From Phycisphaerales bacterium (GTDB lineage Bacteria > Planctomycetota > Phycisphaerae > Phycisphaerales > SM1A02), in assembly GCA_014238785.1 (NCBI GenBank), contig JABAAL010000047.1, positions 1-64,000 of the forward strand: 64,000 nucleotides of DNA. Direction: 5' to 3'. The notes under the pieces were generated by a model. That model made no database searches, was not told the DNA's origin, and saw only the letters and a program-made list of their open reading frames with translations. Below, in pieces: positions 36,791 through 45,306 of the stretch; within the stretch, counting starts at the first letter, position 1, and every line of letters starts with the position of its first letter. A program made the position numbers and the translations under genes.

Positions 36791-38974
36791 ATGCCCACAC
36801 CACCACCTAGAAATGTAGGTTCACCAAACCGCCCAATGCCTAAAGGCCGTGCCCTTGACCCTGTCCGTGTTTTGCGGAGATATTGGAAGGGGATTCCAGT
36901 CTGGGGCATCGTTGGTGCACTCATCGGAACCGGTGCATTCTTTTTGTTTGCCAGGGTGTACCCTCTTTACTCAGGTGAGGTGATGTTTGAAGTTCGCCCT
37001 GGTCTTGGAGAGGCAACAGATATTGCTACGACTGACACTATCAGCGATAAAATGGTTGAGCGTGTTGCTGCAACGCAAGTGTATTTGATAAAAGAACGAT
37101 CGATTCTAACTGAGGCGGTCACAAATAGAACGATACGAGAAACAGTTTGGATTGAGCAATTTATTGATCCCGCAACAAATACTGTCCTAATAGATGAAGC
37201 GGTGGATCAACTTATAGAAGAGGTCGGGACAGTCATCAAAAAGGGAACACAACTCTATGGCGTGGCTTGGTCGGGGCATGTTCCAGCAGACATTCCTATT
37301 ATGTTGAATGCTATTTCAGATTCATACATGCGTCGAACAAAAGAATTAGACGATCAGGGTTTCAGGTCAAACATGGAACTCTTTGAGGATCAAGGGCGTC
37401 GAATTGGTTTTTTGCTCCAAGATTTGAATGATGACCTTGGTGCATTTATTCAGCAAAAGGGTATTACAACGCTAGATGATGCACGGTTTTCTGCCGCGAT
37501 GTTTGAAATACAACAATTAACAGAGCAAGCAACCCTGTCGAGGCAAGGGTTGATGGGGCTGAAGCAAACGTACTTGCAGATTGCAGCAAAGCTAGACGGC
37601 ACAATGGAGCCGACGATGGAAGATAGGCTTCGAGCAGAGAACGACAATATTGTTATACGTCAAGAGCAGATCCTTGAATCTTTGCAAGCAAACTTACGAG
37701 CGTTACGCGAAAGGCTCGGAGCATCGCATCCGCAAATTAAAGAATCAGAAATTACAGTCAGGGCAACCAAAGATCAAATTGAATCAAAAATTCTCATCAT
37801 TATTAGAAGAAACTTGACGGCTGAGTTAAGAGAAACAGATTCTTTGATTCAAAGAACTGAGGCATCGCTTGAACGGACAGAGGTTGAAATTGAAATCAAA
37901 GACGCCTCATTACGTGACCTTGCTTCAAATCAGTCGGTGTTTGAAGGTATGGAATCAAAACGTAAGCGTTTAGAAATGCAATTGGATGAGAATCAGCGAC
38001 TTACTTCTAGTTTGAAACTTATGCAACTTCGGGCGGATGCTAGCCGGGTTCGTAGGTTAACCCCTGCGCTTGAGCCACGTGAAAAATCTTTTCCTAAAAT
38101 TGAAATTATGATTCCTGTCGGCATAGTTCTTAGTATTGGTGCCTTCGTTGGAATTATTTTCCTTAGAGAATTGACTGATCAGAAAATAAGAAGTGCAAGT
38201 GATGTATTAATTATTCCTGGTGCAAGAGTCGCCGGCGTATTGCCAGATGTTGATGAAGATCCATCAGGATTAGAAGACGCAGAATTAGCATTGTTAACCA
38301 GCCCCGACAGCGTGTTTTCAGAATCATGTCGACAAGCTTGGGCTGGCATAAACCGATCACTCCAACAATCGGCGCACCAGACTCTCTTGGTGCTTTCGGC
38401 TGCACCTGAAGCAGGAACAACAACAGTAATCGGTAATTTTGCAGTTGCGGCACAATCCTCGGGGACACGAACGATTGTTGTTGACTGTAATTTCCGTCGA
38501 CCATGTCTAGCCTCAATGTTTGACAAAGATGATGGACGTTTAGGAGTTGCGGATTTGCTGGCCGATGGCGCAGGATTAGATGAAGTTATTATTCACACCA
38601 AATCAGGGGTGGATGTAATTTCTGCAGGAACACCGGCAAACCGCCTCTTTCAACGGCTTGGAAGTGAAAAAATGAGGAGCATTTTAGCGCAGCTTCGGGA
38701 CAAATATGACTTAGTTATTATCGATGCACCACCTTCGATTGTTGCAGGTGACGCTGTATTACTTGCGAATTTAGTTGACGCAATTACACTTGTAGTTCAT
38801 AGCGATAAAGACGAACGAGGTCTTGTTGCACGTGTACTTCGAGAACTCGGCCAGAGTCGTGCAGAAGTTTTAGGCGTCATGCTAAATGCAGCAGTGGGTA
38901 CAGTTGGCGGTTATTTCCGTAAAAATTATCTCGCGATGATTTCCTACTCTGAACAGGATGACAACGACGAATAA
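36791..38974 (+). CDS. Wzz/GNVR plus tyrosine-kinase-like protein with degenerate P-loop
   Basis: A 727-aa polysaccharide co-polymerase. A first membrane helix (about residues 40-60), a Wzz domain, a coiled coil (about 190-420) and a second helix (about 437-457) lead to a cytoplasmic CpsD/BY-kinase-like domain (about 520-727). Walker A' (V-V-D-C-N-F-R-R-P) and Walker B (V-I-I-D-A-P-P) are present. The P-loop reads P-E-A-G-T-T-T (539-545), so Thr543 replaces the essential Lys of G-K-S/T. Three tyrosines near the C-terminus resemble a phosphorylation cluster. It may bind nucleotide weakly or act as a pseudokinase. Followed after 5 bp by the sugar-phosphate transferase gene. Confidence 0.8.
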   Translation: MPTPPPRNVGSPNRPMPKGRALDPVRVLRRYWKGIPVWGIVGALIGTGAFFLFARVYPLYSGEVMFEVRPGLGEATDIATTDTISDKMVERVAATQVYLIKERSILTEAVTNRTIRETVWIEQFIDPATNTVLIDEAVDQLIEEVGTVIKKGTQLYGVAWSGHVPADIPIMLNAISDSYMRRTKELDDQGFRSNMELFEDQGRRIGFLLQDLNDDLGAFIQQKGITTLDDARFSAAMFEIQQLTEQATLSRQGLMGLKQTYLQIAAKLDGTMEPTMEDRLRAENDNIVIRQEQILESLQANLRALRERLGASHPQIKESEITVRATKDQIESKILIIIRRNLTAELRETDSLIQRTEASLERTEVEIEIKDASLRDLASNQSVFEGMESKRKRLEMQLDENQRLTSSLKLMQLRADASRVRRLTPALEPREKSFPKIEIMIPVGIVLSIGAFVGIIFLRELTDQKIRSASDVLIIPGARVAGVLPDVDEDPSGLEDAELALLTSPDSVFSESCRQAWAGINRSLQQSAHQTLLVLSAAPEAGTTTVIGNFAVAAQSSGTRTIVVDCNFRRPCLASMFDKDDGRLGVADLLADGAGLDEVIIHTKSGVDVISAGTPANRLFQRLGSEKMRSILAQLRDKYDLVIIDAPPSIVAGDAVLLANLVDAITLVVHSDKDERGLVARVLRELGQSRAEVLGVMLNAAVGTVGGYFRKNYLAMISYSEQDDNDE

Positions 38975-38979
38975 TATAT

Positions 38980-40248
38980 ATGATTCCAACTGATACCTCA
39001 GAGCCGTTTATTCAAATCGGGTGGGCTTCTTTTTTACTAAGGTATTGGCCTGTGCTATGCGTAGCATTTTTATCTTCGGTGATTGCAACGCCGATAACTC
39101 GCTTTGTCGCAAGAAAAACTGGGGTGGTTGATCATCCAGACGAATCTAGAAAAATGCATAAAAAACCCATCGCCTATCTTGGCGGCGTGGCTGTATTTAT
39201 AGCAGTTTTTTTGGGCATCATTTCAAGTTACTTTTTTATGAGCATCCCACCGATTTTTCAACCCTTCCCAATCGTAGTTTTACTGGGCATGTGTGCAATT
39301 GGACTAACTGGTTTAGCAGATGATATATTTGAATATTTTGATCCATGGTGGAAGATTGCTGGACAACTTGTTGCGGCTGCCGCAATGGCGCAACAGGGAA
39401 TAGGCACACATGTTGCCGAAGGGTTTATGCGCGGTGTGTTAGGTATCTCTGAAACAGTGTGTAATTATGAACTCATTGGATCGGGCACTCTTTTTCCTGA
39501 CCCGGTTACATTAACGATGATAACGGGGGTCATCATTATTGTTATCTTTATTCTTGGAGCATGTAACGCAGCGAATTTGCTTGATGGATTAGACGGATTG
39601 CTTTCTGGAACAGTAGCAATTACTTGCATTGGTTTGATTACAATTAGTGTTTTGATTGCAATGAACATGTCACAAGACGATCTTGTAAATATTGCAGATC
39701 GACTTCCAAAGAATGTATTTTTGTCGATTCGAGGTAACTCTATTACGCTTGTTAGTGCCAATATTATTTTAGGGCTTTCTGTTCTTGGAGCAGTTCTTGG
39801 ATTTTTAATTTACAACTTTAATCCTGCAACTATTTTTCTTGGTGATGCAGGCAGTTTGCTTCTAGGATATTTATGCATTGTTATGGTCTTAATGCTGGGC
39901 GAACGAGGGCAAACGTATTTTGTAATTGCTGGATTGATCGTGTTTGCGCTACCAATACTCGATACACTTCTTGCGATTATTAGAAGGAAGCTTGCCGGTA
40001 AAGCAATCTCAGATCCAGACTCAAATCATATACATCATATTATCAATCGAAAATTTCAAAATGTAAAACTGACCGTTCTTTCACTCTATGGTGTTTCGTT
40101 TATATTCTGCTTGTTAGGCGTCGCTCTTGCGTACGCGCATACTGCCTCGACAATTCGTGCTTGGGTAATTTATTTGGTTGCAGTAATTATTTTTGGTGGG
40201 ATAAGTTTGATTGCGTTACATGCAGCTAGACGGCATGAGAAAGCGTGA
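38980..40248 (+). CDS. polyprenyl-phosphate HexNAc-1-phosphate transferase (WecA/TagO type)
   Basis: A 422-aa inner-membrane enzyme with about eleven helices that starts glycan assembly on undecaprenyl phosphate. The family motifs are all seen: an early D-H-P-D segment near residue 48 and G-L-A-D-D near 110; N-L-L-D-G-L-D-G near 193; F-L-G-D-A-G-S near 285; H-I-H-H near 348. This places it with WecA/TagO/MraY rather than the PglC/WbaP fold. Insertions of about 40 residues near 140 and 230 make it longer than usual (about 350 aa). It is part of the exopolysaccharide cluster and overlaps the phosphatase gene by 4 bp. Confidence 0.87.
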   Translation: MIPTDTSEPFIQIGWASFLLRYWPVLCVAFLSSVIATPITRFVARKTGVVDHPDESRKMHKKPIAYLGGVAVFIAVFLGIISSYFFMSIPPIFQPFPIVVLLGMCAIGLTGLADDIFEYFDPWWKIAGQLVAAAAMAQQGIGTHVAEGFMRGVLGISETVCNYELIGSGTLFPDPVTLTMITGVIIIVIFILGACNAANLLDGLDGLLSGTVAITCIGLITISVLIAMNMSQDDLVNIADRLPKNVFLSIRGNSITLVSANIILGLSVLGAVLGFLIYNFNPATIFLGDAGSLLLGYLCIVMVLMLGERGQTYFVIAGLIVFALPILDTLLAIIRRKLAGKAISDPDSNHIHHIINRKFQNVKLTVLSLYGVSFIFCLLGVALAYAHTASTIRAWVIYLVAVIIFGGISLIALHAARRHEKA

Positions 40249-40712
40249 GTAGTTATATGACAAAAGTATTGTTTGTATGTTTGGGGAATATTTGTAGGTC
40301 ACCAGCTGCAGAATGTTTTTTTAGAGAAGCGCTTAAAAATAGAAAGAATGCACCCTTATTTGAAATAAAGTCGGCAGGAACTGGCGGTTGGCATGTTGGG
40401 GCAAAGCCAGACAGAAGAATGCGAGCAGCCGCAAAAAAACAGGGGCTAATCATCGAAGGAAGTGCAAGGCAAGTTGCAGTTGAGGACTTTTCGAAGTTTG
40501 ACTGGATATTTTGTATGGACAGAGACAATCTCGATGATTTGCTAGGAATGGGTGCAAATGCTGATACAACAAAATTGTTATTACCTTTTATACACCATGA
40601 GACGCTAGATGAAGTGCCAGACCCCTATTACGGTGGAGAAGATGGGTTTGAAAATGTCGTTCGGCTTATCCATGAAGCTACTACGAAATTAGCACTGAAA
40701 CTTTGCGATTAA
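40245..40712 (+). CDS. low-molecular-weight protein tyrosine phosphatase (Wzb type)
   Basis: A 155-aa cytoplasmic phosphatase. The P-loop C-L-G-N-I-C-R-S (C-x5-R) near residue 12 and the general acid Asp in D-P-Y-Y-G-G near 128 are intact. In exopolysaccharide clusters such enzymes reverse the phosphorylation of the tyrosine kinase; here that kinase partner has a degenerate P-loop. GTG 40245 overlaps the preceding stop by 4 bp; ATG 40257 is an alternative. Last gene of the cluster. Confidence 0.88.
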   Translation: MSSYMTKVLFVCLGNICRSPAAECFFREALKNRKNAPLFEIKSAGTGGWHVGAKPDRRMRAAAKKQGLIIEGSARQVAVEDFSKFDWIFCMDRDNLDDLLGMGANADTTKLLLPFIHHETLDEVPDPYYGGEDGFENVVRLIHEATTKLALKLCD

Positions 40713-40723
40713 ATTGGTAAAAT
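40695..40723 (+). promoter_or_regulatory. serA promoter, leaderless
   Basis: CTGAAA 40695-40700, a 17-bp spacer, TAAAAT 40718-40723, then ATG 40730 after 6 nt. Confidence 0.5.
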
Positions 40724-40729
40724 GAGGGG

Positions 40730-41995
40730 ATGTCAAATCAAACACTGGAATGTTCAACATGTGATTCAACAGGTAGTAAGCCTTCTGCTGTAATTTTATT
40801 AGCAGATTCATTTCGCAAGCAAGGTTTAGAAGCATTAGGCAAGTGCGGCTGCGAGGTTGTACTTAACCCTTCTTTAAAAGAAGCTGCACTAGAAGAAGCA
40901 ATTTCAGCGACCAATCCAGATATCCTTGTTGTTCGTTCTACGAAGGTAACCGCAAAAATGCTTGATGCTTCTGAAAATTTAAGCGTTATCGTTCGTGCGG
41001 GAGCGGGATATGACACGATTGATGTTGCGGCTGCCTCAAAGCGCGGAATATTTGTAGCAAATTGCCCGAGCAAAAACTCTGTAGCTGTTGCGGAACTTGC
41101 TTGGTCTCTTATTTTGACATGTGATCGTAAGATTCCAGACCAAGTCATTGATTTACGGAATGGAATCTGGAATAAAAAAGAATACTCCAAAGCAAAGGGA
41201 CTTTACGGACGAACTCTTGGTGTTGTTGGACTTGGTGAAATTGGTAAAGAAGTTATTCGTCGTGGCAAAGCGTTTGGTATGGAAATAGTTGCTTGGTCGC
41301 GTTCTCTAACGGACAATGTTGCGAAAGAGTTAGGAATTACCAAATGCGATAGTTTGCTCGATGTAGCAAATATGTCCGACGTAATTACTGTTCATCTCTC
41401 TGCAACATCAGAAACGGAGCACATCATAGACGAAGATTTTCTACGCGCCATGAAAGATGGTGCAACACTTGTTAACACAAGCCGCGGAAAAGTGATTGAT
41501 GAACAAGCGTTAGTAAAAGTATTGCAAGAAAAAAAAATCGTTGTTGGCCTTGACGTTTACCAGAATGAACCAACAACTGGCGAATCTGAATTTACACCTG
41601 AAATCATTAATCAATATTTGGTATATGGCACGCATCACGTCGGTGCATCAACAGAGCAAGCACAGGATGCCATAGCAATGGAAGCAGTTCGTATTATTGA
41701 TACATATATTAAAAGTGGAATAGTTCCAAACTGTATCAATCGCGCGAAATCAACACCAGCAAAAGCAATGCTTTCGGTAAGACATTTAAATTTGCCAGGA
41801 GTGCTCGCCTATGTATTTGAATCGATAAGCCACGCTGGTGTGAACGTAGAAGAAATGGAAAACATTATCTACGAAGGAGCAGAAGCAGCGTGCGCAAGAA
41901 TACAACTTGGGGAAATGCCTGCCCAAGAACAAATCGAAAAAATTCGTGGCAACGACAATGTGTTGTCTGTTACCGTTTCATCCATTAAATCATAA
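40730..41995 (+). CDS. serA: phosphoglycerate dehydrogenase-like 2-hydroxyacid dehydrogenase
   Basis: A 421-aa NAD-dependent dehydrogenase making 3-phosphohydroxypyruvate for serine synthesis. It shows the Rossmann motif G-L-G-E-I-G near residue 168, the S-R-G-K substrate Arg near 245, the Glu in N-E-P near 280 and the catalytic His in T-H-H-V-G near 302. Residues about 340-421 form an ACT-like regulatory domain. Immediate linkage to serC supports the serine role. The first 20 residues are Cys-rich and nonconserved. It is preceded by a leaderless promoter. Confidence 0.9.
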   Translation: MSNQTLECSTCDSTGSKPSAVILLADSFRKQGLEALGKCGCEVVLNPSLKEAALEEAISATNPDILVVRSTKVTAKMLDASENLSVIVRAGAGYDTIDVAAASKRGIFVANCPSKNSVAVAELAWSLILTCDRKIPDQVIDLRNGIWNKKEYSKAKGLYGRTLGVVGLGEIGKEVIRRGKAFGMEIVAWSRSLTDNVAKELGITKCDSLLDVANMSDVITVHLSATSETEHIIDEDFLRAMKDGATLVNTSRGKVIDEQALVKVLQEKKIVVGLDVYQNEPTTGESEFTPEIINQYLVYGTHHVGASTEQAQDAIAMEAVRIIDTYIKSGIVPNCINRAKSTPAKAMLSVRHLNLPGVLAYVFESISHAGVNVEEMENIIYEGAEAACARIQLGEMPAQEQIEKIRGNDNVLSVTVSSIKS

Positions 41996-42004
41996 AGTGA
42001 CACT

Positions 42005-43099
42005 ATGACAACTACAACAACTGATCGTATTCTTAATTTTTCAGCAGGGCCAGCAACATTGCCAGAGCCGGTTCTTCGCCAAGCGCAAAGTGACCTTTGG
42101 AATATTGCAAACAGCGGTATTGGTATTTGCGAACACAGTCATCGTGGTCCCGTGTTTGACAACGTACTTAAAGAGGCGGTTGCTGATTGTAGAGCAGTTG
42201 GTACTATTCCAGATGATTTCGAAATCCTATTTTTGCAAGGTGGCGCAACGCTCCAGTTTGCAATGCTCGCCATGAACTTTCTTGGTGAGGGTGAAGTTGC
42301 CAACTACCTTAACACAGGGGTGTGGACAACGAAGTCAATCAAAGAAGCGAAAAAAATAGGGAACGTTAACATTGCTTTTGAAGGGTCAGCATGTAACTTT
42401 GATCATTGTCCCGCTGACGATGAAATACATCTTGTTGATGACGCTTCTTATCTGCACTACTGCACAAATAACACAATTTATGGCACGCGTTTTGTAAATG
42501 TCCCTTCAAGCAATGCCCCAATCATTTGTGATATGAGTTCCGATATTTTTTCACGCGCAATAGATTGGTCAAAATTCGATATGGTCTATGCGGGTGCACA
42601 AAAAAATCTTGGCCCTTCGGGCACTGTGCTCGTCATTATTCGTAAGTCGATGTTAGAAAAATGCCCCGACACGTTGCCAGTTACATTGAATTACAGTGCA
42701 ATTGCGGCTAAAGGTTCTCGTTTAAATACCCCGCCCACGTTTGGAATCTATTTGATGGGTCAAGTCTTTAAATGGATTTTAGAAGAGGGGGGGCTGCAGG
42801 AAATAGAAGCACGAAATGAACATAAGGCTGATATTATTTATCACGCTCTTGATTCGAATAGTGACTTCTATACGACTTTTGCGAGGGATTGTTGCCGTTC
42901 CCGAATGAATATATCGTTCAAAACTAAGGCGCCAGAGTTTGATGCTCTATTTCTTGAAGAATCAGCTACGCAGGGAATGTCTGGCTTAAAGGGCCATCGT
43001 GACCTTGGTGGTTTGCGCGCATCTGTTTATAACGCATTTCCAGTAGAAGGTTGTGAACGGTTTGCTGAATTCTTAAAAACCTTCGCTGCTGCTCATTAA
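42005..43099 (+). CDS. serC: phosphoserine aminotransferase
   Basis: A 364-aa PLP aminotransferase, second step of serine synthesis. It begins I-L-N-F-S-A-G-P-A, has the S-H-R motif near residue 46, Q-G-G-A near 80 and the PLP lysine in G-A-Q-K-N-L-G near 200. It lies 9 bp behind serA. Its last four bases overlap the convergent DUF1015 gene. In many bacteria serA, serC and DUF1015 genes are neighbours. Confidence 0.95.
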   Translation: MTTTTTDRILNFSAGPATLPEPVLRQAQSDLWNIANSGIGICEHSHRGPVFDNVLKEAVADCRAVGTIPDDFEILFLQGGATLQFAMLAMNFLGEGEVANYLNTGVWTTKSIKEAKKIGNVNIAFEGSACNFDHCPADDEIHLVDDASYLHYCTNNTIYGTRFVNVPSSNAPIICDMSSDIFSRAIDWSKFDMVYAGAQKNLGPSGTVLVIIRKSMLEKCPDTLPVTLNYSAIAAKGSRLNTPPTFGIYLMGQVFKWILEEGGLQEIEARNEHKADIIYHALDSNSDFYTTFARDCCRSRMNISFKTKAPEFDALFLEESATQGMSGLKGHRDLGGLRASVYNAFPVEGCERFAEFLKTFAAAH

Positions 43100-44331
43100 C
43101 TTAAGTCGTGAATAAATAAACCGCTTCGAAGTTTTGGTTCAAACCAAGTAGACTTTGGCGGCATAATGAGGTTTGCATCTGCAACATCAAGTAGTTGTTC
43201 AATTGTTGTATGAAACATTGAGAATGCGATTGCGGCATCCCCATTGTCCACGCGTTGTTCTAGTGCGTCGGTGCCTCGTATGCCCCCAACGAAATCAATC
43301 CGTGTATTGCTTCTTGGATCGCCGACGCCAAGTAGCGGCGCAAGTATTTGTTGCTGAAGTAAATCCACGTCAAGTGATGCGATTGGATTAGTGGTGTCAA
43401 TGTTTTTGAAATCAAACTGGAACCAACCATGTTCTTTTCCTAAATAGATACAACAAGAGCCAGATGAAGATGGATTTGGATTGGAGGTTTCTGAAAGTGT
43501 TCCTACTTCTTTCAGTTGGTTTAGTAGTTCTTCTGGAGTATTCCCGTGAAGATCGAATACAACACGATTATATGGAAGAATGTCAAGTTGCGATGAAGGA
43601 AACAGAACAGTGAGAAACCAGTTGTATTCTTCACTTCCATTGTGATTTATATTTTTACTTTGCAGTTCTACTGCCGCGCGAGCGGCGCTCGCACTCCGAT
43701 GGTGACCATCTGCAACATAGGCGATATCGATTTGTTCACACGCCACTACTAGCGCGTCCTTATCTTGAACTCTCCAACCTGTGTGCATGACGCCATCATC
43801 AGCAACAAAGTGGAAAAGGGGCCGTTTATTCATCTCGTCACTAACAATGGAGTCAATTGCACACTTTCCTCTATAGGTAAGGAAGACTGGTCCCGAGTTG
43901 GCATTGATGCCCAAGACGTGGTTTGTTCTATCGTCCTCTTTGACTGGGCGGGTTTTTTCATGCTTGCGAATGAGATTATCGTTGTAGTCATCTACATGAC
44001 AACAGGCAACAATACCAACTTGATGGTGGTCCCCCATGCATTGTCTATATAAGTAGAGTGAAGGTTCCTTATCTTTTATAAGGACGCCGATATCAAGAAG
44101 CCGTTTGTAATTTTCCTTTGCTTTGGCATAAACGGATGTGTCGTATGGCGATATTTCTGGGTCAAGATCAATTTCAGCGCGAACAATATGCATGAAACTG
44201 TTTTCATTCTGTAGACCAATCGCAGCAGCTTCTTCTCGGTTTACGACGTCATAGGGTACTGATGCGACTCGGGTTGCATCAGAAGTAGTGGGATGAATAG
44301 CTTGAAATGGTCTTATTCGAAGGGTTGGCAT
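43096..44331 (-). CDS. DUF1015 family protein
   Basis: A 411-aa cytoplasmic protein of the DUF1015 family, often next to serine-pathway genes; the exact reaction is not settled. The conserved N-terminus R-I-R-P-F-Q-A-I and V-P-Y-D-V-V, the K-H-E-K-T segment near residue 115 and A-D-G-H-H-R-S-A-S-A near 205 are present. Start 44331 was chosen because TACAAT lies 6 nt before it; an upstream in-frame ATG (44415) adds a nonconserved tail. It is convergent with serC. Confidence 0.85.
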   Translation of the reverse strand: MPTLRIRPFQAIHPTTSDATRVASVPYDVVNREEAAAIGLQNENSFMHIVRAEIDLDPEISPYDTSVYAKAKENYKRLLDIGVLIKDKEPSLYLYRQCMGDHHQVGIVACCHVDDYNDNLIRKHEKTRPVKEDDRTNHVLGINANSGPVFLTYRGKCAIDSIVSDEMNKRPLFHFVADDGVMHTGWRVQDKDALVVACEQIDIAYVADGHHRSASAARAAVELQSKNINHNGSEEYNWFLTVLFPSSQLDILPYNRVVFDLHGNTPEELLNQLKEVGTLSETSNPNPSSSGSCCIYLGKEHGWFQFDFKNIDTTNPIASLDVDLLQQQILAPLLGVGDPRSNTRIDFVGGIRGTDALEQRVDNGDAAIAFSMFHTTIEQLLDVADANLIMPPKSTWFEPKLRSGLFIHDLS

Positions 44332-44337
44332 ATGGAA

Positions 44338-44343
44338 ATTGTA
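44338..44343 (-). promoter_or_regulatory. -10-like TACAAT, leaderless start of the DUF1015 gene
   Basis: On the minus strand TACAAT ends 6 nt before the ATG whose complement is 44329-44331, deciding this start. Confidence 0.45.
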
Positions 44344-44419
44344 CTCAATTGAGAAAATAGGAAAGGAAAAAGGGTTATGCCTGCTTCTCTTTATCGCTGC
44401 AGAAATATAACTCATCCAA

Positions 44420-44615
44420 AGGCCTTCTTGCCCCGATGATTGAGAAGCAGCTACCTAATTCTTGGCCATCAGGAAGAGCATGGCCCAGGAATATGAAGTT
44501 GCAATCCCGCCGCTAGGATGGCAGCAGGAACCCTAGGTTCGAGATCGCCGTGATCTTGATCAAGTCACCCCAGCCCCGCAATCCATGTTTGATTGCTTTA
44601 AAAGGGATTTACCGT
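44420..44615 (+). promoter_or_regulatory. structured leader of the GspG-like pseudopilin gene
   Basis: About 200 nt, G+C richer than the coding DNA, that fold into several hairpins: GGCCAT/ATGGCC (44464-44484), GAACC/GGTTC with a 3-nt loop (44528-44540), CGAGATC/GATCTTG (44540-44558) and GCAATC/GATTGC followed by TTT (44578-44599). The last may attenuate transcription just before the ATG. AGCAGG...TAGGTTCGA (44523-44542) recurs before the GspH-like gene. It matches no riboswitch class I can recognise. Confidence 0.35.
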
Positions 44616-45038
44616 ATGAGCACACTCACAACAACTAACACTAACATTATCCGACGCGGATTTACGCTGATTGAAATCCTGATTGTCGTTGTCATTCTTG
44701 GTATTTTAGCCGCCATAGTGGTGCCGCAATTTACCGATGCTGCCGATGATGCAAATGATGCTGCTGTACGCAGCCAGTTGCAAACACTTCGAGGGCAAAT
44801 TGAACTTTATCGTGCACAAAACACACCATCAAATCCAACTTTAGTTGCTGATCAATGGGCTCAATTGGTCACTGGTGACTACCTCATGGGTGCTCCGATG
44901 AACCCATTAACAGGTACCTCAACAATTGCAGCAGCTGCAGCAGAAGATGTGGCTTGGATTTGGAAAGATAAAGGCAACGGGACTTTAGCTCTCTACGCTG
45001 GAGATAACTCTGAGGCCACATTCCTTTTTAGTGAATAA
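44616..45038 (+). CDS. GspG-like major pseudopilin
   Basis: A 140-aa pilin-like protein. Residues 1-14 form the leader, then the prepilin peptidase site R-R-G|F-T-L-I-E with Glu5 of the mature part, then a 20-residue hydrophobic helix and a long amphipathic helix. A compact C-terminal domain of about 90 residues follows. Size and pattern fit the T2SS major pseudopilin GspG or a short type IVa pilin. ATG 44616 was preferred to 44550, which would extend the leader through a hairpin. It is followed by a strong terminator, so it may be expressed more than the genes behind it. Confidence 0.8.
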   Translation: MSTLTTTNTNIIRRGFTLIEILIVVVILGILAAIVVPQFTDAADDANDAAVRSQLQTLRGQIELYRAQNTPSNPTLVADQWAQLVTGDYLMGAPMNPLTGTSTIAAAAAEDVAWIWKDKGNGTLALYAGDNSEATFLFSE

Positions 45039-45080
45039 ATAATGAGATAAGCCTTCTCACCTCGGGAAGACAGATTCCCT

Positions 45081-45123
45081 CAGCGGGGCAGATGATGGAG
45101 GTCGTCTGCCCCGCTGTTTATTT
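45081..45123 (+). terminator. strong intrinsic terminator after the pseudopilin gene
   Basis: CAGCGGGGCAGA 45081-45092 pairs perfectly with TCTGCCCCGCTG 45105-45116, with further pairs inside; TTTATTT follows. It lies 42 bp after the pseudopilin stop. Confidence 0.8.
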
Positions 45124-45306
45124 GGCTCCATCCATATTAGAATCTGAACCAATGTATTTGATGTGATAGCAGGGAGTTAGGCTCGACAACGTCCTATAAC
45201 TCTAGTGGGGAAATTCTCTGAGCGAGAATTTCATTGCTGCGCTTGTGTTGGGTAGTGAATTGCCCGATGCAAGTCAGTGACCTGCTCCTGTTTTGTGATA
45301 AGAATA
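45124..45306 (+). promoter_or_regulatory. leader of the GspH-like gene
   Basis: AGCAGGGAGTTAGGCTCGA (45168-45186) aligns with the motif in the first pilin leader at 15 of 20 columns. A perfect 9-bp hairpin, GAAATTCTC/GAGAATTTC with a 5-nt loop (45210-45232), follows. Because a terminator stands before it, a promoter must lie here, but no clear -35/-10 pair is seen. Confidence 0.35.

Noticed and set aside
44420-44615. Cyclic-di-GMP-I (GEMM) riboswitch before the GspG-like gene
   Set aside because: The stretch CTAGGATGGCAGCAGG looks like the 3' part of GEMM, and the context is right. The required GCAAACC and GCAAAGCC cores are absent, so I report only a structured leader.
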